64,000 bases of DNA from Micromonospora saelicesensis. GTDB lineage: Bacteria > Actinomycetota > Actinomycetes > Mycobacteriales > Micromonosporaceae. The stretch is from contig NZ_FMCR01000002.1 in the NCBI RefSeq assembly GCF_900091575.1, positions 651,760-715,759 on the forward strand, in the 5' to 3' direction. The notes under the pieces were generated by a model. It worked only from the letters and a program-made list of their open reading frames with translations. It was not told where the DNA came from and did not search any database. Shown piece by piece: positions 34,252 to 43,558 of the stretch; position 1 is the first letter of the stretch, and every line of letters begins with the position of its first letter. Position numbers and translations under genes: made by a program.

Positions 34252-37200
34252 TCAGGCCTCCTGGTCGCTGCTGCTGTCGGCGACGTCGGTCGTGACCATC
34301 GGCGGGTATCGGTGGACGAGGTTGCCCGACCGCCGCCGGTAGTCGACGACGAGGTCCACCAGGTCCTGTCCTCTGGGGCGTCGTCCGGGCCGGACGTCGC
34401 ACGTGCCGACCTTGCTCTCCTGAATCAGGACGTTGGGGTCGAGGGTGATGCCGAACAGGTCGTTGGCCGAGTCGCCGGTCACCAGGCCCTCGTAGCCGAA
34501 GTGGTACGGCAGCCAGAGCTGGTGGATGATCCGGCCGTCCACTCGCAGCGGCGTCACCCGGTCGGTCACCAGCACCTTCGCCTCGACCGCCGCCCGGCTG
34601 GTGACCAGGTGGGCCCAGCCCAGGTGACTCAACCCTCGCAGGGCCGCCAACTCCGGCGACACCTCGACGAACATCTCGGGTTGCAGCTCGGCCAGCGGTG
34701 ACACCGTCCGGCTCATCCCGCCGGCGGTGTGGTGCTCGGTGAGCCGGCTGACCGTGAACACGTACGGGAACACCTGGCTGTGCTCCTGCGGCGGGCTCGG
34801 GTTGAGCGTGTTGATCGGGTGGGTGTAGACCTTGCGGGTCGGGTTGGCCTGCTGGCGGTAGAGCGGGTTGCGCACCGGCGACTCGACCGGCTCGTAGTGG
34901 GTGGGCATCGGTCCGTCGAGGACCCCGGTCGGCGCGTACAGCCAGCCTTTGCCGTCGCCCTGGAGGATGAACGGGTCGTCGCCGGCGATGCCCGCCACAC
35001 CCGAGGCGTCGTGCGCCGGCCGGTAGGACGGCGGTTTGGTCTTTTCGAAGTCGGGCACGTCGTAGCCGGTCCACTCGCTCTTGTCCGCGTCCCACCAGAT
35101 GTAGCGTTTGCGCTCACTCCACGGGTTGCCGTCCGGGTCGGCGGAGGCACGGTTGTAGAGGATGCGCCGGTTCGCCGGCCACGCCCAACCCCACTCGGGT
35201 GCCACCAGGGACTGCTCCGAGCCGGGTTTGCGGCGGGCCGCCTGGTTGACGCCGTCGGCGTACACCCCGGTGTAGATCCAGCAACCGCCGACGGTGGAGC
35301 CGTCGTCCTTCATCTCGGTGAACGACGCCAGCGGCCGGCCGGTCGCCACGTCGTACCCGTTGATCTCGCGCAGCACCGCCTCGGCGCTTGGCTCGACGGT
35401 CGGGCCGTGCGTGGGGTAGTCCCAGGCGAGGTCGAGCAGCGCACGGTCGCGCGGCTTCGTCGACGTCGCCAGCCGTTCCCGGATGACGCGACCGAGGTGG
35501 TAGAAGAACCAGAGTTCGGAGCGGGCGTCGCCTGGCGGCTCGACGGCCTTCTCCCGCCACTGCAACAGCCGTTGGGTCTGGGTGAAGGTGCCCTCCTTCT
35601 CCACGTGGGAGGCGGCCGGTAGGAAGAACACCTCGGTGCGGCACCGCTCGGGCACGATCTCGCCGGTCTCGATCTCCGGCGCGTTCTGCCAGAACGTGGC
35701 GCTCTCGATCATGAACAGGTCCCGGACGACCAACCAGTCGAGGTTGGCCATGCCGAGACGCTGCGCCCGGCCGTGCGCCGACCCGACCGCCGGGTTCTGC
35801 CCGAGCAGGAAATAGCCCTTGATCTTCCCGTCGATCATGTCGAGCACCTGCTGGTAGGTGCCGTGGTCGCCGGTCATCCGCGGCATGTACCCGTAGCAGT
35901 AGTCGTTGTCGGCGGTGGCCGCGTCGCCCCAGTACGCCTTGAGCAGGTTGACGCCGTAGGTGCGGGCGTTGCCCCAGAAGCCCTTCTGCCCGGGGTGCGC
36001 GATGCTGTCCACCCACTCGTCCAGGGTCGGGTGATTGGCGTGGTGGGGCATCGGCAGGTAGCCCGGCAGCAGGTTGAACAACGTCGGGATGTCGGTGGAG
36101 CCCTGGATGCTGGCGTGCCCGCGCAGGGCCATCACCCCACCACCCGGGCGGCCCACGTTGCCCAGCAGGAGCTGGATGATCGCGCCGGTGCGGATGTACT
36201 GCACGCCGACGCTGTGCTGCGTCCAGCCCACCGAGTAGACGAGCATGCCGGTCCGGTCCCGGCCGGAGTTCTCCGTCCACGCCCGGGCCAGTTCGAAGAA
36301 CTTCTCCTGCGGGATGCCGCAGACCCGTTCCACCATCTCCGGCGTGTAGCGGGCGAAGTGCCGCTTGAGGATCTGGTAGACGCAGCGCGGGTGCTGCAAC
36401 GTCTCGTCACGTTCGGTCTCGCCGCCGACAGGCGCGCCGTGCGACTCGTTCTCCAGCCCGGCCGCCGTCTCCCGCTGGGTCTCGCTGTCGCGGGTCGTCC
36501 GGTTCTGCGAGTGGCCCTCGTACCGCCAACTGGCCTGGTCGTAGGTGGCGTTGTCGTCGTTGAAGCCGGAGAAGAGGCCGTGCATGTCCTCGGTGTCGGC
36601 GTACTCCTCGGTCACGATGGTCGCGGCGTTGGTGTAGGCGACGACGTACTCCCGGAAGTCCAGCTCGTTGTCGAGGATGTAGCGCACCACCCCGCCGAGC
36701 AGCGCGATGTCGGTGCCCGCCCGGATCGGCAGGTACGAGTCAGCCAGCGCGCTGGTACGGGTGAACCGCGGGTCGACGTGGAAGACCTTCGCCCCCCGAC
36801 GCTTGGCCTCCATCACCCACTGGAAACCCACCGGGTGCGCCTCGGCCATGTTCGAACCCTGGATGACGATGACGTCGGAGTTCGACAGGTCCTGCTGGTA
36901 CTGGGTGGCGCCGCCACGACCGAAGCTGGTCCCCAGACCGGGGACGGTGGAGGAGTGTCAAATACGGGCCTGGTTCTCGATCTGGAGCGCCCCCATCGCG
37001 GTGAACAACTTCTTGATGAGGTAGTTCTCCTCGTTGTCCAGCGTCGCCCCGCCCAGGCTGGAGATGCCCAGCGTCCGGTTGAGCGGTCGACCCTCGGCGT
37101 CGACGTCCTCCCAGGTCTCGTCCCGGGCGGCCAGGACCCGATCGGCGATCATGTTCAGCGCCGTGTCGAGGTCGAGGTCCTCCCACTCGGTGCCGTACGG

Positions 37201-37527
37201 CCGGCGGTAGCGGACCGTGGTCTGCCGCAGTGGGCTGGTGACCAGGCTCTTGCTGGCCGCGCCCTTCGGGCAGAGCCGACCTCGCGAGATCGGGCTGTCG
37301 GGATCGCCCTCGATCTGACTGACCTGCCCGTCCTTCACGAACACCCGCTGACCACAACCCACAGCGCAGTACGGGCACACGGACCGGGCCATCGAATCGG
37401 CGGTGTCGGTGCGGGCGGTGAGCGCGCGGGACCCGTCGGACTTCGCCGCGGCACCCCGGCCCAGGGGGTCGGTGCCGGTGAGCTGGCGATAGACCGGCCA
37501 GCCCTCGAACCAGCTGCGCACCCCCAT
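34252..37527 (-). CDS. fdh: Selenocysteine-containing formate dehydrogenase, catalytic subunit
   Basis: A 1091-residue molybdenum/tungsten-bisMGD enzyme oxidising formate to CO2. The in-frame TGA at 36958-36960 sits exactly where FdnG-type enzymes have selenocysteine: upstream reads LQIENQARI and downstream HSSTVPGLGTSFGRGGA. Both sides are otherwise one continuous frame, so Sec190 is the reading. A SECIS hairpin follows. The N-terminal 4Fe-4S motif uses C51, C54, C58 and C86 (SVCPYCAVGCG, CPKG). SNMAEAHPVGFQWVMEAKRR and FHVDPRFTRTSALADSYLPI are the MGD-binding parts. ATG 37527 (GGGAAGG 7-10 nt upstream) is preferred over the GTG at 37566. No Tat signal was seen. Without Sec decoding the product would end at 189 residues. 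Confidence 0.95.
36929..36960 (-). promoter_or_regulatory. SECIS element downstream of the UGA codon
   Basis: On the minus strand, TGA (36960-36958) is followed by 18 nt and then the loop GGTCT (36939-36935), closed by GTCCCC / GGGGAC (a 6-bp stem, 36945-36929). In E. coli fdhF mRNA the loop also contains GGUCU, at the same distance from UGA. The hairpin would be bound by SelB to insert selenocysteine. Confidence 0.85.
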
Positions 37528-37671
37528 CGCCGCACCTTCCCGACCAATCCCGCCAAATATGAACACTCTGACGTTAGATGAGGTGCCGGTCCGGTCGCAG
37601 CGGGATCACAAACAGTCATGCCTTCCCCAGCCTTTGGTGCGGGCCGGGAGAGGCATGGAGTACGGCGCTGG

Positions 37672-38469
37672 TCAGTGCGGTTGCAACTGGCCGACGGGGT
37701 GGTCGTTGAAGGTCCGGTAGCGGCGCAGCTCCCAGAACAGCCAGCCGATGCTGATGATCGCCAACACGACGAAGACCAGCGAACCGGAGAACGTGTCCCA
37801 GAGGGTGTGCAGGACGACGACACCCACGAACGTGCCGATGAACCCGAAGAGCCGAGCGACGCTCGGGCTCGCCAGCAACGCCCAGAGCGCGCCGGCGGTC
37901 AGCCCGGTCCAGGCGGTGTGACCGGCGGGCGCCGTCAGACCCCGAATGAAGAGCGTCTGCTCCACCGCGCCGATGTTGCCCTGCGAACTCAGCAGCGCGG
38001 TGAAGGCGTAGCCCATCGTCTCCAGCGCGGCGAACCCCATGCCGGCGGCGATGCCGATGATCAACCCGTCGGAGGGCACCCGGCGCCGACGCTGGGCCAC
38101 CACCGTGAACAGCAGCACCACCGGGACGATCAGCTTCGCCGACTCCTCGATCAACGCGACGAACACCATCGGCAGGGTGCCGAGGCCGCGCAGGGTGTCG
38201 TACTCCAGGGTGCCGGCGACCACCGTGCCGATCACGCCGCCGAAGAACGCCGACGTCACCAACACCGACGCCGGCACCTGCCACCGCCCGGTGCGGGCCT
38301 GCGCGAACGTCAGGAACGTCAACGGCACCAACGTCGCCCCGAGCAGGATCAACGCCGGTACGAAGTTCGGATTCTTGGTGCTGACCAGGGTCCGCAGCAC
38401 CGCCAGATAAAGGATCAGCCCGATGACGAGCACCCCGACCCACGCCCACCGGCGCCAACGATCACCCAT
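37672..38469 (-). CDS. prsW: PrsW family intramembrane protease
   Basis: A 265-residue membrane protein with about eight helices and the PrsW signatures: ALIEESAKLIVP (EExxK), GFAALETMGYA (FxxxE) and two His motifs, GHTAWTGLTAG and HTLWDTF. PrsW homologs cleave membrane anti-sigma factors in Bacillus; its substrate here is unknown. It lies 144 bp upstream of the formate dehydrogenase gene on the same strand and is not evidently coupled to it. Confidence 0.9.
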   Translation of the reverse strand: MGDRWRRWAWVGVLVIGLILYLAVLRTLVSTKNPNFVPALILLGATLVPLTFLTFAQARTGRWQVPASVLVTSAFFGGVIGTVVAGTLEYDTLRGLGTLPMVFVALIEESAKLIVPVVLLFTVVAQRRRRVPSDGLIIGIAAGMGFAALETMGYAFTALLSSQGNIGAVEQTLFIRGLTAPAGHTAWTGLTAGALWALLASPSVARLFGFIGTFVGVVVLHTLWDTFSGSLVFVVLAIISIGWLFWELRRYRTFNDHPVGQLQPH

Positions 38470-38585
38470 ACCGCGCAGTCTGGCGGACCAAGGTTACGAA
38501 GAACAGCCGTGGCGTTGAGATCCTGACGACTCCACTCAGACTCCACTCAAAGGCGCTGTCGGACAGCGATCGGCGGACGGCCGAA

Positions 38586-38789
38586 TCAGCGCTTCTGAAA
38601 CATCAACGCCGCCGCCTCTGCGGTCACCTCGATCGCCCAATCAAGCTGAGGACAGTCATTGCGACCTTGACACTCCAGGCACCCGCCTATCCGCCATGGC
38701 CGGTCGAGCGCCCGAGCCCAATGCGCGTCCAGAACCCTCTTGGCAGTGAACAGCTCAGTTGCTTTAGAGGCCGGCTCGTCGATCGGCAT
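38586..38789 (-). CDS. Small conserved cysteine-containing protein
   Basis: A 67-residue cytoplasmic protein. The central GGCLECQGRNDCPQLDWAI has three Cys (CxxC...C) that could bind metal or form a disulfide, followed by a helical tail EVTAEAAALMFQKR. I do not recognise a function. The ATG at 38789 with GGGAGG 8-9 nt upstream is preferred to a GTG at 38798. It diverges from a mini-GntR regulator and has a stable hairpin in its leader, so it is a likely regulatory target. Small proteins of this kind beside short GntR genes are common in Micromonosporaceae, as far as I recall. Confidence 0.65.
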   Translation of the reverse strand: MPIDEPASKATELFTAKRVLDAHWARALDRPWRIGGCLECQGRNDCPQLDWAIEVTAEAAALMFQKR

Positions 38790-38819
38790 GGTCGGCACCC
38801 TCCCGCGATCATGATTAGT

Positions 38820-38863
38820 CCCACCTGGGGGGCGAGTCTGTGCCTCGCACTCCCCCAGGTGGG
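38820..38863. promoter_or_regulatory. Stable inverted repeat in the leader of the small Cys protein
   Basis: CCCACCTGGGGG (38820-38831) pairs perfectly with CCCCCAGGTGGG (38852-38863), and GCGAG/CTCGC inside extend the stem. It lies 31 bp upstream of the minus-strand ATG. It may be a leader hairpin or the terminator of an unseen transcript. Confidence 0.6.
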
Positions 38864-38927
38864 CATGCCGCCGGGAACCTCGGAGTTTGCCGAAACCAGG
38901 GAACCCGACTGAAAGAAACCTATTCCA

Positions 38928-38975
38928 ACTTGTAGGAGCAGGTCAAGCGAGAACATGGAACTTGTTGGAACAGGT
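38928..38975. promoter_or_regulatory. Twin GntR-type operators
   Basis: ACTTGTAGGAGCAGGT (38928-38943) and ACTTGTTGGAACAGGT (38960-38975) match at 14 of 16 positions and are spaced 32 bp start to start, about three helix turns. The second copy is nearly palindromic (ACTTGTT..AACAGGT). They lie between the small Cys protein and the GntR gene and probably bind that regulator. Confidence 0.6.
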
Positions 38976-39029
38976 CTGCTCGTGATCGAATTGGGGTGCC
39001 GAAACCAGGGACCCAACGGAGATCGACTC

Positions 39030-39263
39030 ATGCCGACCGAGAAAGTGGACTACCGGCGCATCGCTACCGAGATCACCGAGAAGATCAAGTCTGGGGAACT
39101 CGCGCCGGGTGAGAAGCTACCGTCCACACGCGAGCTGGCCGAGCAGTACAGCGTGCACATTTCAACGATCAACCGGGTCATGACGATCCTCAAGGACCGC
39201 GAGCTGGTCGAAGGGCATCCGGGCAAGGGTGTCTATGTAGCTGAGCCTACACAGTCGAATTAG
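39030..39263 (+). CDS. Mini GntR-family regulator (YtrA-like, DNA-binding domain only)
   Basis: A 77-residue protein that is essentially one GntR winged helix: YRRIATEITEKIKSGELAPGEKLPSTRELAEQ, then STINRVMTILKDRELVEGHPGKGVYV. It lacks a ligand domain; YtrA-type regulators are only slightly longer. The ATG at 39030 with GGAG about 9 nt upstream is preferred to an in-frame ATG at 38955 that would place the operators inside the coding region. It is likely autoregulated through the twin operators and also controls the divergent small gene. Confidence 0.85.
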   Translation: MPTEKVDYRRIATEITEKIKSGELAPGEKLPSTRELAEQYSVHISTINRVMTILKDRELVEGHPGKGVYVAEPTQSN

Positions 39264-39355
39264 AACGATCTTCTCCAGTGCAGCCCGCAGCCGACATCGC
39301 GGGGAAGCGCCGTCAGGGCTGATCGGTACGACCACGCGCCCCTCGGCTCCTCGCG

Positions 39356-40372
39356 GTGCGTAGGCTCTCGGCCGTGCGCCCATTGCGGATCGCTGAGACG
39401 GTGGTGACGCCGTCGAGCTGTGTCGAGTGGGTGGCCGGCGCGGGGGCGCTGGTCTGGGACCGTCGCTCGCTGCGGGTGTTGGACCCGGATCTGACCGTCG
39501 CGCTCGCGTGGGAGGCGGTAAGCCCCGACGCGGATCCGATTCTGGCTGTCGGCGTGGCACGGGACCGGTCGCGGTTCGCGCTGGTGGGGCCACGTGAGGT
39601 GCAGGTCCGCAGTGCCGACGGCCGCGTTCAATGGTCGGCCGAGCACGGCGCAGCACTGTCGATCGGATGGCCACAACCGCACTGTCACCTGGCCGGTGAC
39701 GGCCTTGTCTATATGTTCGTGCCCGACGGTTCCGGTGACCAGGTCGTCGTATGGGACTCCGCAGGCGGATCGGAGGTCGGCCGGCATCCCCTCCAGACCA
39801 TCGAGGGCGGAGCCACCTTCGTCGCGCACGCCGATCAGGGACGCGTTGGCGTACACATCGCGGTGGGCCCGGAGACCTGCCTCAGCCATTGGTTGACGAC
39901 AGTCGACAGGCAGCAGATCCTCGCGCAGACTCTGAACGGCTGCCTGACCGACCTGAGCGCCAGTGGGGCCTTCAGTCTCTCGATGCCGCACGGCAGCGGC
40001 TGGATCTCGGTACGGGAGGTCGCCGATGACAGCGTGCGGGTCGAGCGCCACTTCGACGACATCCCGGGGTTCGGCGACTCCGACGACTACCGGATGTACG
40101 AGGCCGCGGTCGTCGTATCCGACGACGACTGGGTCATGGTTGGCGTCGCGATCGACGAGGGTGACGCCGAGCAGCATCTCCTACTCTCCACCCGCACGCT
40201 GCGCCCGCAGACCGTGATGGATTACGGCATCGACATGCCGCAGAACTCGATTCGGTCCGCTGGTGGACACGGACGGTGGATCACGCACGACGACGAAACT
40301 GGAGTGGTCCGGCTCTGGCAGTTACGCGAGCCGCACACGGATGAGGTCGAGGGCCAGCTCGCACTGCTGTAG
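39356..40372 (+). CDS. WD40/beta-propeller-like hypothetical protein
   Basis: A 338-residue protein without signal peptide or membrane helix. Repeated beta-rich units ending in W or aromatic residues (GALVWDRRSLRVLD, VQVRSADGRVQWSAEH, DQVVVWDSAGGSEV, GVVRLWQLREP) suggest a cytoplasmic beta-propeller like WD40 proteins. No catalytic signature is visible. The GTG at 39356 or the GTG at 39374 could be the start. It converges with the ABC transporter genes, and only 27 bp separate the stops. Confidence 0.65.
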   Translation: MRRLSAVRPLRIAETVVTPSSCVEWVAGAGALVWDRRSLRVLDPDLTVALAWEAVSPDADPILAVGVARDRSRFALVGPREVQVRSADGRVQWSAEHGAALSIGWPQPHCHLAGDGLVYMFVPDGSGDQVVVWDSAGGSEVGRHPLQTIEGGATFVAHADQGRVGVHIAVGPETCLSHWLTTVDRQQILAQTLNGCLTDLSASGAFSLSMPHGSGWISVREVADDSVRVERHFDDIPGFGDSDDYRMYEAAVVVSDDDWVMVGVAIDEGDAEQHLLLSTRTLRPQTVMDYGIDMPQNSIRSAGGHGRWITHDDETGVVRLWQLREPHTDEVEGQLALL

Positions 40373-40399
40373 GCGGGCGATCCCGCGTACCGGGGACGG

Positions 40400-42262
40400 T
40401 CACCCGGGGGGAGCAGGTTGGGCAGGGCCGCCCGGCTGCGGTCGGCGATCCCACAGCACCAGGCCGGCGAGCAGCATCGCGACGCCCAGACCGACCATCG
40501 CCAACCCCACCGCCGTGTGCGCGCTCCCGCTCAGGTGACCGGCCACGATCCACCCGCTGTCGATCCCGAACGCCAACGGCATCAGCCCCTGCGGGATCAC
40601 CGGGATCCACCCGACCGTCAGCAACCCCAGCGCCCACGCGGTCGACTTGTTCTCCCGATACCACTGCGCGTCCCAGGTCAGCGGGAGCACCGTCTCCGGG
40701 GGCCGGCTCCGCTGACCGGCCGCGGCGAGCACCGTCGTGCCGCGCCGGGCGAACCGCTCGTCGGCCAGCCACACGCCACCCCACCAGGCGGCGGCGCCTC
40801 CGAGTAGCCCGACCAGCGGCAACAGCGGTGCCGCCTCCGGCGGACCCCAGATCATCAGGGCGAGCACCGGCGCCGCAGCGAGCAGGCCAGCCGCAGTGGC
40901 GACCAGCACGCTGACGATGTCGGTCGGGTTGTCGGCCGCGGTCGGATGCCGCGGGTCGGCTACCGGGCGTACGCGTAGCAGCGACACCCACACCGGCACC
41001 GAGGCGCCCGCGCCGAGCAGGGCCGGCAGGGTGGAGAGCGCGGGCAGGGCGTCGATGTCGGGCGCGAGGAGGATGCCCGCGACGGTGAGCAGGACGCCGA
41101 TCGGGGTGACCAGCACCAACCACGCCAAGGCCCGACCTCGGACCTCGGCCCGTTCGCCGCCGGGCGTGGTGAGCGGCAGCCACAACGCGGTGCCGTCCAG
41201 CCCGACCAGCCCGGCGGACATCGCCGCCGCGCCGAGCACGGCCAGCGGTCCGGCCCACGGCAGCAGCAGGTCCACGTCGGACAGGACCGGCAGTCCGGCG
41301 AGCAGCGCCCCGTACACCACCGCGAACGCCAGATACTGCACCCGCAACGGATGCCGCATCCAGGCCCGCAGTTCACGGCCCGCGACCGCCCGCGTCGCGG
41401 CCGGCACCCACCCCAGCCACTCGCGTTCAGCCGCGGCCGGTGACGCCGCCGTGGTCCGGCGCGGCCGGAACGGCGCGCCGGCGGCGATCACCCTTCGGAC
41501 GAGCATGATGTACGCGGCGGCGCAGAGCGCCACGATGCCCACCAGGGTCGCCATCAGGCGCACCCCTTGCCCGGTTGGCCCGGACGCGGCGGAGACCGGC
41601 CAGGCGCTCGGCACATACGCCATGGCCCGGACCACCTCCTCCGGCGCTGCCACGAGCAGGACCGACACCCAGGGGAAGACCGCCCAGAGCGACCCGGCGA
41701 CACCCATCGCCGTGCCGGTGAAGATGCCGGTGAGCAGCGCCCCGGCCGGACCGCCGGCGTGGCCGACGACCTCCAGCGCGATGGCCGAGCCGATCAGCCC
41801 GAGCAGCCAGAGCAGCACCGCGCCGCCGGCGGTGACGAGGACCGCGACCGTGCCGTACCGGGCGGCGTGCACGGGCAGCGCGGCGAGTGCCACCAGCGAG
41901 ACGGCCGGGCCGATACCGATCGCCGACGCGGCGAGCAGACCGATCGCGGCCGGGACCCCGCCGATCGGCTCCAGCCGCAGGTGGGCCGGGCGGACCCGGC
42001 CGCGCCCGCCGCCGAGCAGCAGCGGCAACACGATCCAGCCGAGGACCCACGCCCCGGCGAGCAGGCCAAGGGTGTGCTGGTCGCCGCGGAGCGCGTACCG
42101 GATCAACCAGACGGCCGCGAGCAGACCGACCAGGCCGGCCACCGTGGGGCCGGGGTGCTCGCGCAGCGAGCGACGCAGCATCGTCGCGCGCATCCGGGCC
42201 GGCACCGCGATCGCGCCGAGGGTGCTGCCCCGCCGGCCGGGGACGGTCAGTTCCGTGCTCAT
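40400..42262 (-). CDS. ABC-type exporter permease
   Basis: A 620-residue membrane protein with about 14 hydrophobic segments and two similar halves split by a basic hydrophilic loop around residues 275-310 (APFRPRRTTAAS...REW). No nucleotide-binding domain is present. It begins with ATG at 42262, overlapping the ATPase stop by 4 nt, so the pair forms one exporter. Substrate unknown; similar actinobacterial pairs are annotated as multidrug or ABC-2-like permeases. Confidence 0.78.
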   Translation of the reverse strand: MSTELTVPGRRGSTLGAIAVPARMRATMLRRSLREHPGPTVAGLVGLLAAVWLIRYALRGDQHTLGLLAGAWVLGWIVLPLLLGGGRGRVRPAHLRLEPIGGVPAAIGLLAASAIGIGPAVSLVALAALPVHAARYGTVAVLVTAGGAVLLWLLGLIGSAIALEVVGHAGGPAGALLTGIFTGTAMGVAGSLWAVFPWVSVLLVAAPEEVVRAMAYVPSAWPVSAASGPTGQGVRLMATLVGIVALCAAAYIMLVRRVIAAGAPFRPRRTTAASPAAAEREWLGWVPAATRAVAGRELRAWMRHPLRVQYLAFAVVYGALLAGLPVLSDVDLLLPWAGPLAVLGAAAMSAGLVGLDGTALWLPLTTPGGERAEVRGRALAWLVLVTPIGVLLTVAGILLAPDIDALPALSTLPALLGAGASVPVWVSLLRVRPVADPRHPTAADNPTDIVSVLVATAAGLLAAAPVLALMIWGPPEAAPLLPLVGLLGGAAAWWGGVWLADERFARRGTTVLAAAGQRSRPPETVLPLTWDAQWYRENKSTAWALGLLTVGWIPVIPQGLMPLAFGIDSGWIVAGHLSGSAHTAVGLAMVGLGVAMLLAGLVLWDRRPQPGGPAQPAPPG

Positions 42263-43023
42263 CGTGCCCCGGTCAGCCAGTCCAGACCGGCGCTGCCGGA
42301 GGCTTCGGCGCCGACCAACTCGACGAACCGGTCCTCCAGGCTGCTGCCGGCGGCGACGTCGGCGACCGACCCGGCGGCGACCACCCGGCCCTGATGGATC
42401 ACCGTGACCTCGTCGCACATCTGCTCGACGAGCAGCATCGAGTGGGTGGACAGCACGCACGTGCCGCCGCCGGCCACGAACCGGCGCAGCACCTGGCGGA
42501 TGGTGGCCGCGGAGACCGGGTCGACCGCCTCGAAGGGTTCGTCGAGCACGAGCAGCCGGGGCGCGTGCAGCAGCGCCTGGGCGAGGCCGAGCTTCTTGCG
42601 GGTGCCGGTGGAGCAGTCGGCCAGCGGGGTGCCGGCGCCCTTGGCCAGGCCGAGCACGTCGATCAGTTCGGCGGCACGGTCGGTGGCCGTGGCCCGGGGC
42701 AGCCCGCGCAGACCGGCGCTGTAGCGCAGCAGTTCGGCACCGGTGAGGCGTTCCGGGAAGTCGAGGCCGTCGGGCAGCACGCCGGTCAGCGCGCGGGTCA
42801 GGCCGCGCTCGCGCAGCGCGTCGTGGCCGAGGATCCGGATCTGCCCGGAGTCCGGGGTGACCAGGCCGACGGCCATCCCGATGGTGGTGGACTTGCCGGC
42901 ACCGTTGGGCCCGACGATGCCGTGGAAGGTGCCGGGATGAACGGTCAGATCGATGCCGTCCACCGCGCGATGCGCCGCGAAGGTCTTGACCAGGCCACGG
43001 ATCTCTAGTGCCGGGGGGATCAC
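42259..43023 (-). CDS. ABC transporter ATP-binding protein
   Basis: A 254-residue ATPase. Walker A is VGPNGAGKSTTIG, Walker B LLVLDEPFEAVD, and the H loop LSTHSM. The signature motif reads STGTRKKLGLA, a degenerate form of LSGGQ that occurs in some ABC-2-type exporters, so it is probably functional. Start GTG at 43023. It is coupled to the downstream permease gene. Confidence 0.92.
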   Translation of the reverse strand: MIPPALEIRGLVKTFAAHRAVDGIDLTVHPGTFHGIVGPNGAGKSTTIGMAVGLVTPDSGQIRILGHDALRERGLTRALTGVLPDGLDFPERLTGAELLRYSAGLRGLPRATATDRAAELIDVLGLAKGAGTPLADCSTGTRKKLGLAQALLHAPRLLVLDEPFEAVDPVSAATIRQVLRRFVAGGGTCVLSTHSMLLVEQMCDEVTVIHQGRVVAAGSVADVAAGSSLEDRFVELVGAEASGSAGLDWLTGAR

Positions 43024-43093
43024 GCGCCGAGCATAGGTGACCTTGCACCACCGCGTGGCCCGCCGCTAGCCGGTCCACGGTGGACAGAGTGAT

Positions 43094-43513
43094 TCAGGCG
43101 ACGTGCACCAGCCGGAAGCGTTCGGTCACCACCAGGGTGTCGTCGTCCACCGTGAAGTCCGGGTCGCCCAGCTCGGCGCGCACCTCGGCACTGTGCCAGA
43201 ACGCCTCGTGCCCCGCACGCCACTGGGCCACCGACTCGTCGCCCTCCCCCTCGGCCAGGGCGTGTGGCAGGTCGACCTCGGCGAGCCGGACCACCCGTAC
43301 GTCGGTCAGCTCGATCGCGGCGACCCGGCGGCCGGCGGAGTCGACGACGGCGGACAGTTGACCCACCTCGGGCAGCGGCTCGTTCGCGCACTCGTACCCG
43401 GCCAGCAGGCCGGTCGTCGAGGTCTTCGCCCCGGACAGGATCGCGCCCACGAGCTTGTCCCGCAGTGGCCCCGGAAACGCGAACTCGGCAAGCGGAAGAT
43501 CGTCGAGGTCCAT
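43094..43513 (-). CDS. ASCH domain protein
   Basis: A 139-residue protein. FAFPGPLRDKLVGAILSGAKTSTTGL is the ASCH core (G-A-K-T-S/T-T), and EVGQLSAVVDSAGRRVAAIELTDVRVV and ESVAQWRAGHEAFW follow. ASCH proteins fold like PUA domains and are thought to bind RNA or nucleotides; activity unknown. The ATG at 43513 is chosen because the family begins just before LPLAEF. It diverges from the NUDIX gene across 45 bp. Confidence 0.85.
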   Translation of the reverse strand: MDLDDLPLAEFAFPGPLRDKLVGAILSGAKTSTTGLLAGYECANEPLPEVGQLSAVVDSAGRRVAAIELTDVRVVRLAEVDLPHALAEGEGDESVAQWRAGHEAFWHSAEVRAELGDPDFTVDDDTLVVTERFRLVHVA

Positions 43514-43558
43514 CCGGGGAGGGTACGCGATCCGGTGCGCGTGAGGGACGTCGTCGAC

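Noticed and set aside
36958..36960. TGA as a nonsense mutation splitting the formate dehydrogenase gene
   Set aside because: It falls at the known Sec position, the frame continues unchanged with conserved sequence, and a SECIS hairpin with correct spacing follows.
42259..43023. Degenerate ABC signature STGTRKKLGLA taken as evidence of a dead ATPase
   Set aside because: Walker A, Walker B and H loop are intact, and such variants occur in working ABC-2-type exporters.
40400..43078. A single 892-codon fusion frame covering the ABC ATPase region and permease
   Set aside because: The first part is the wrong frame of the ATPase gene. The permease starts cleanly at ATG 42262 with a 4-nt overlap.
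43060..43085. Short palindrome GTCCAC-G-GTGGAC downstream of the ASCH gene as a terminator
   Set aside because: Only 6 bp of stem; too weak to support without further evidence.
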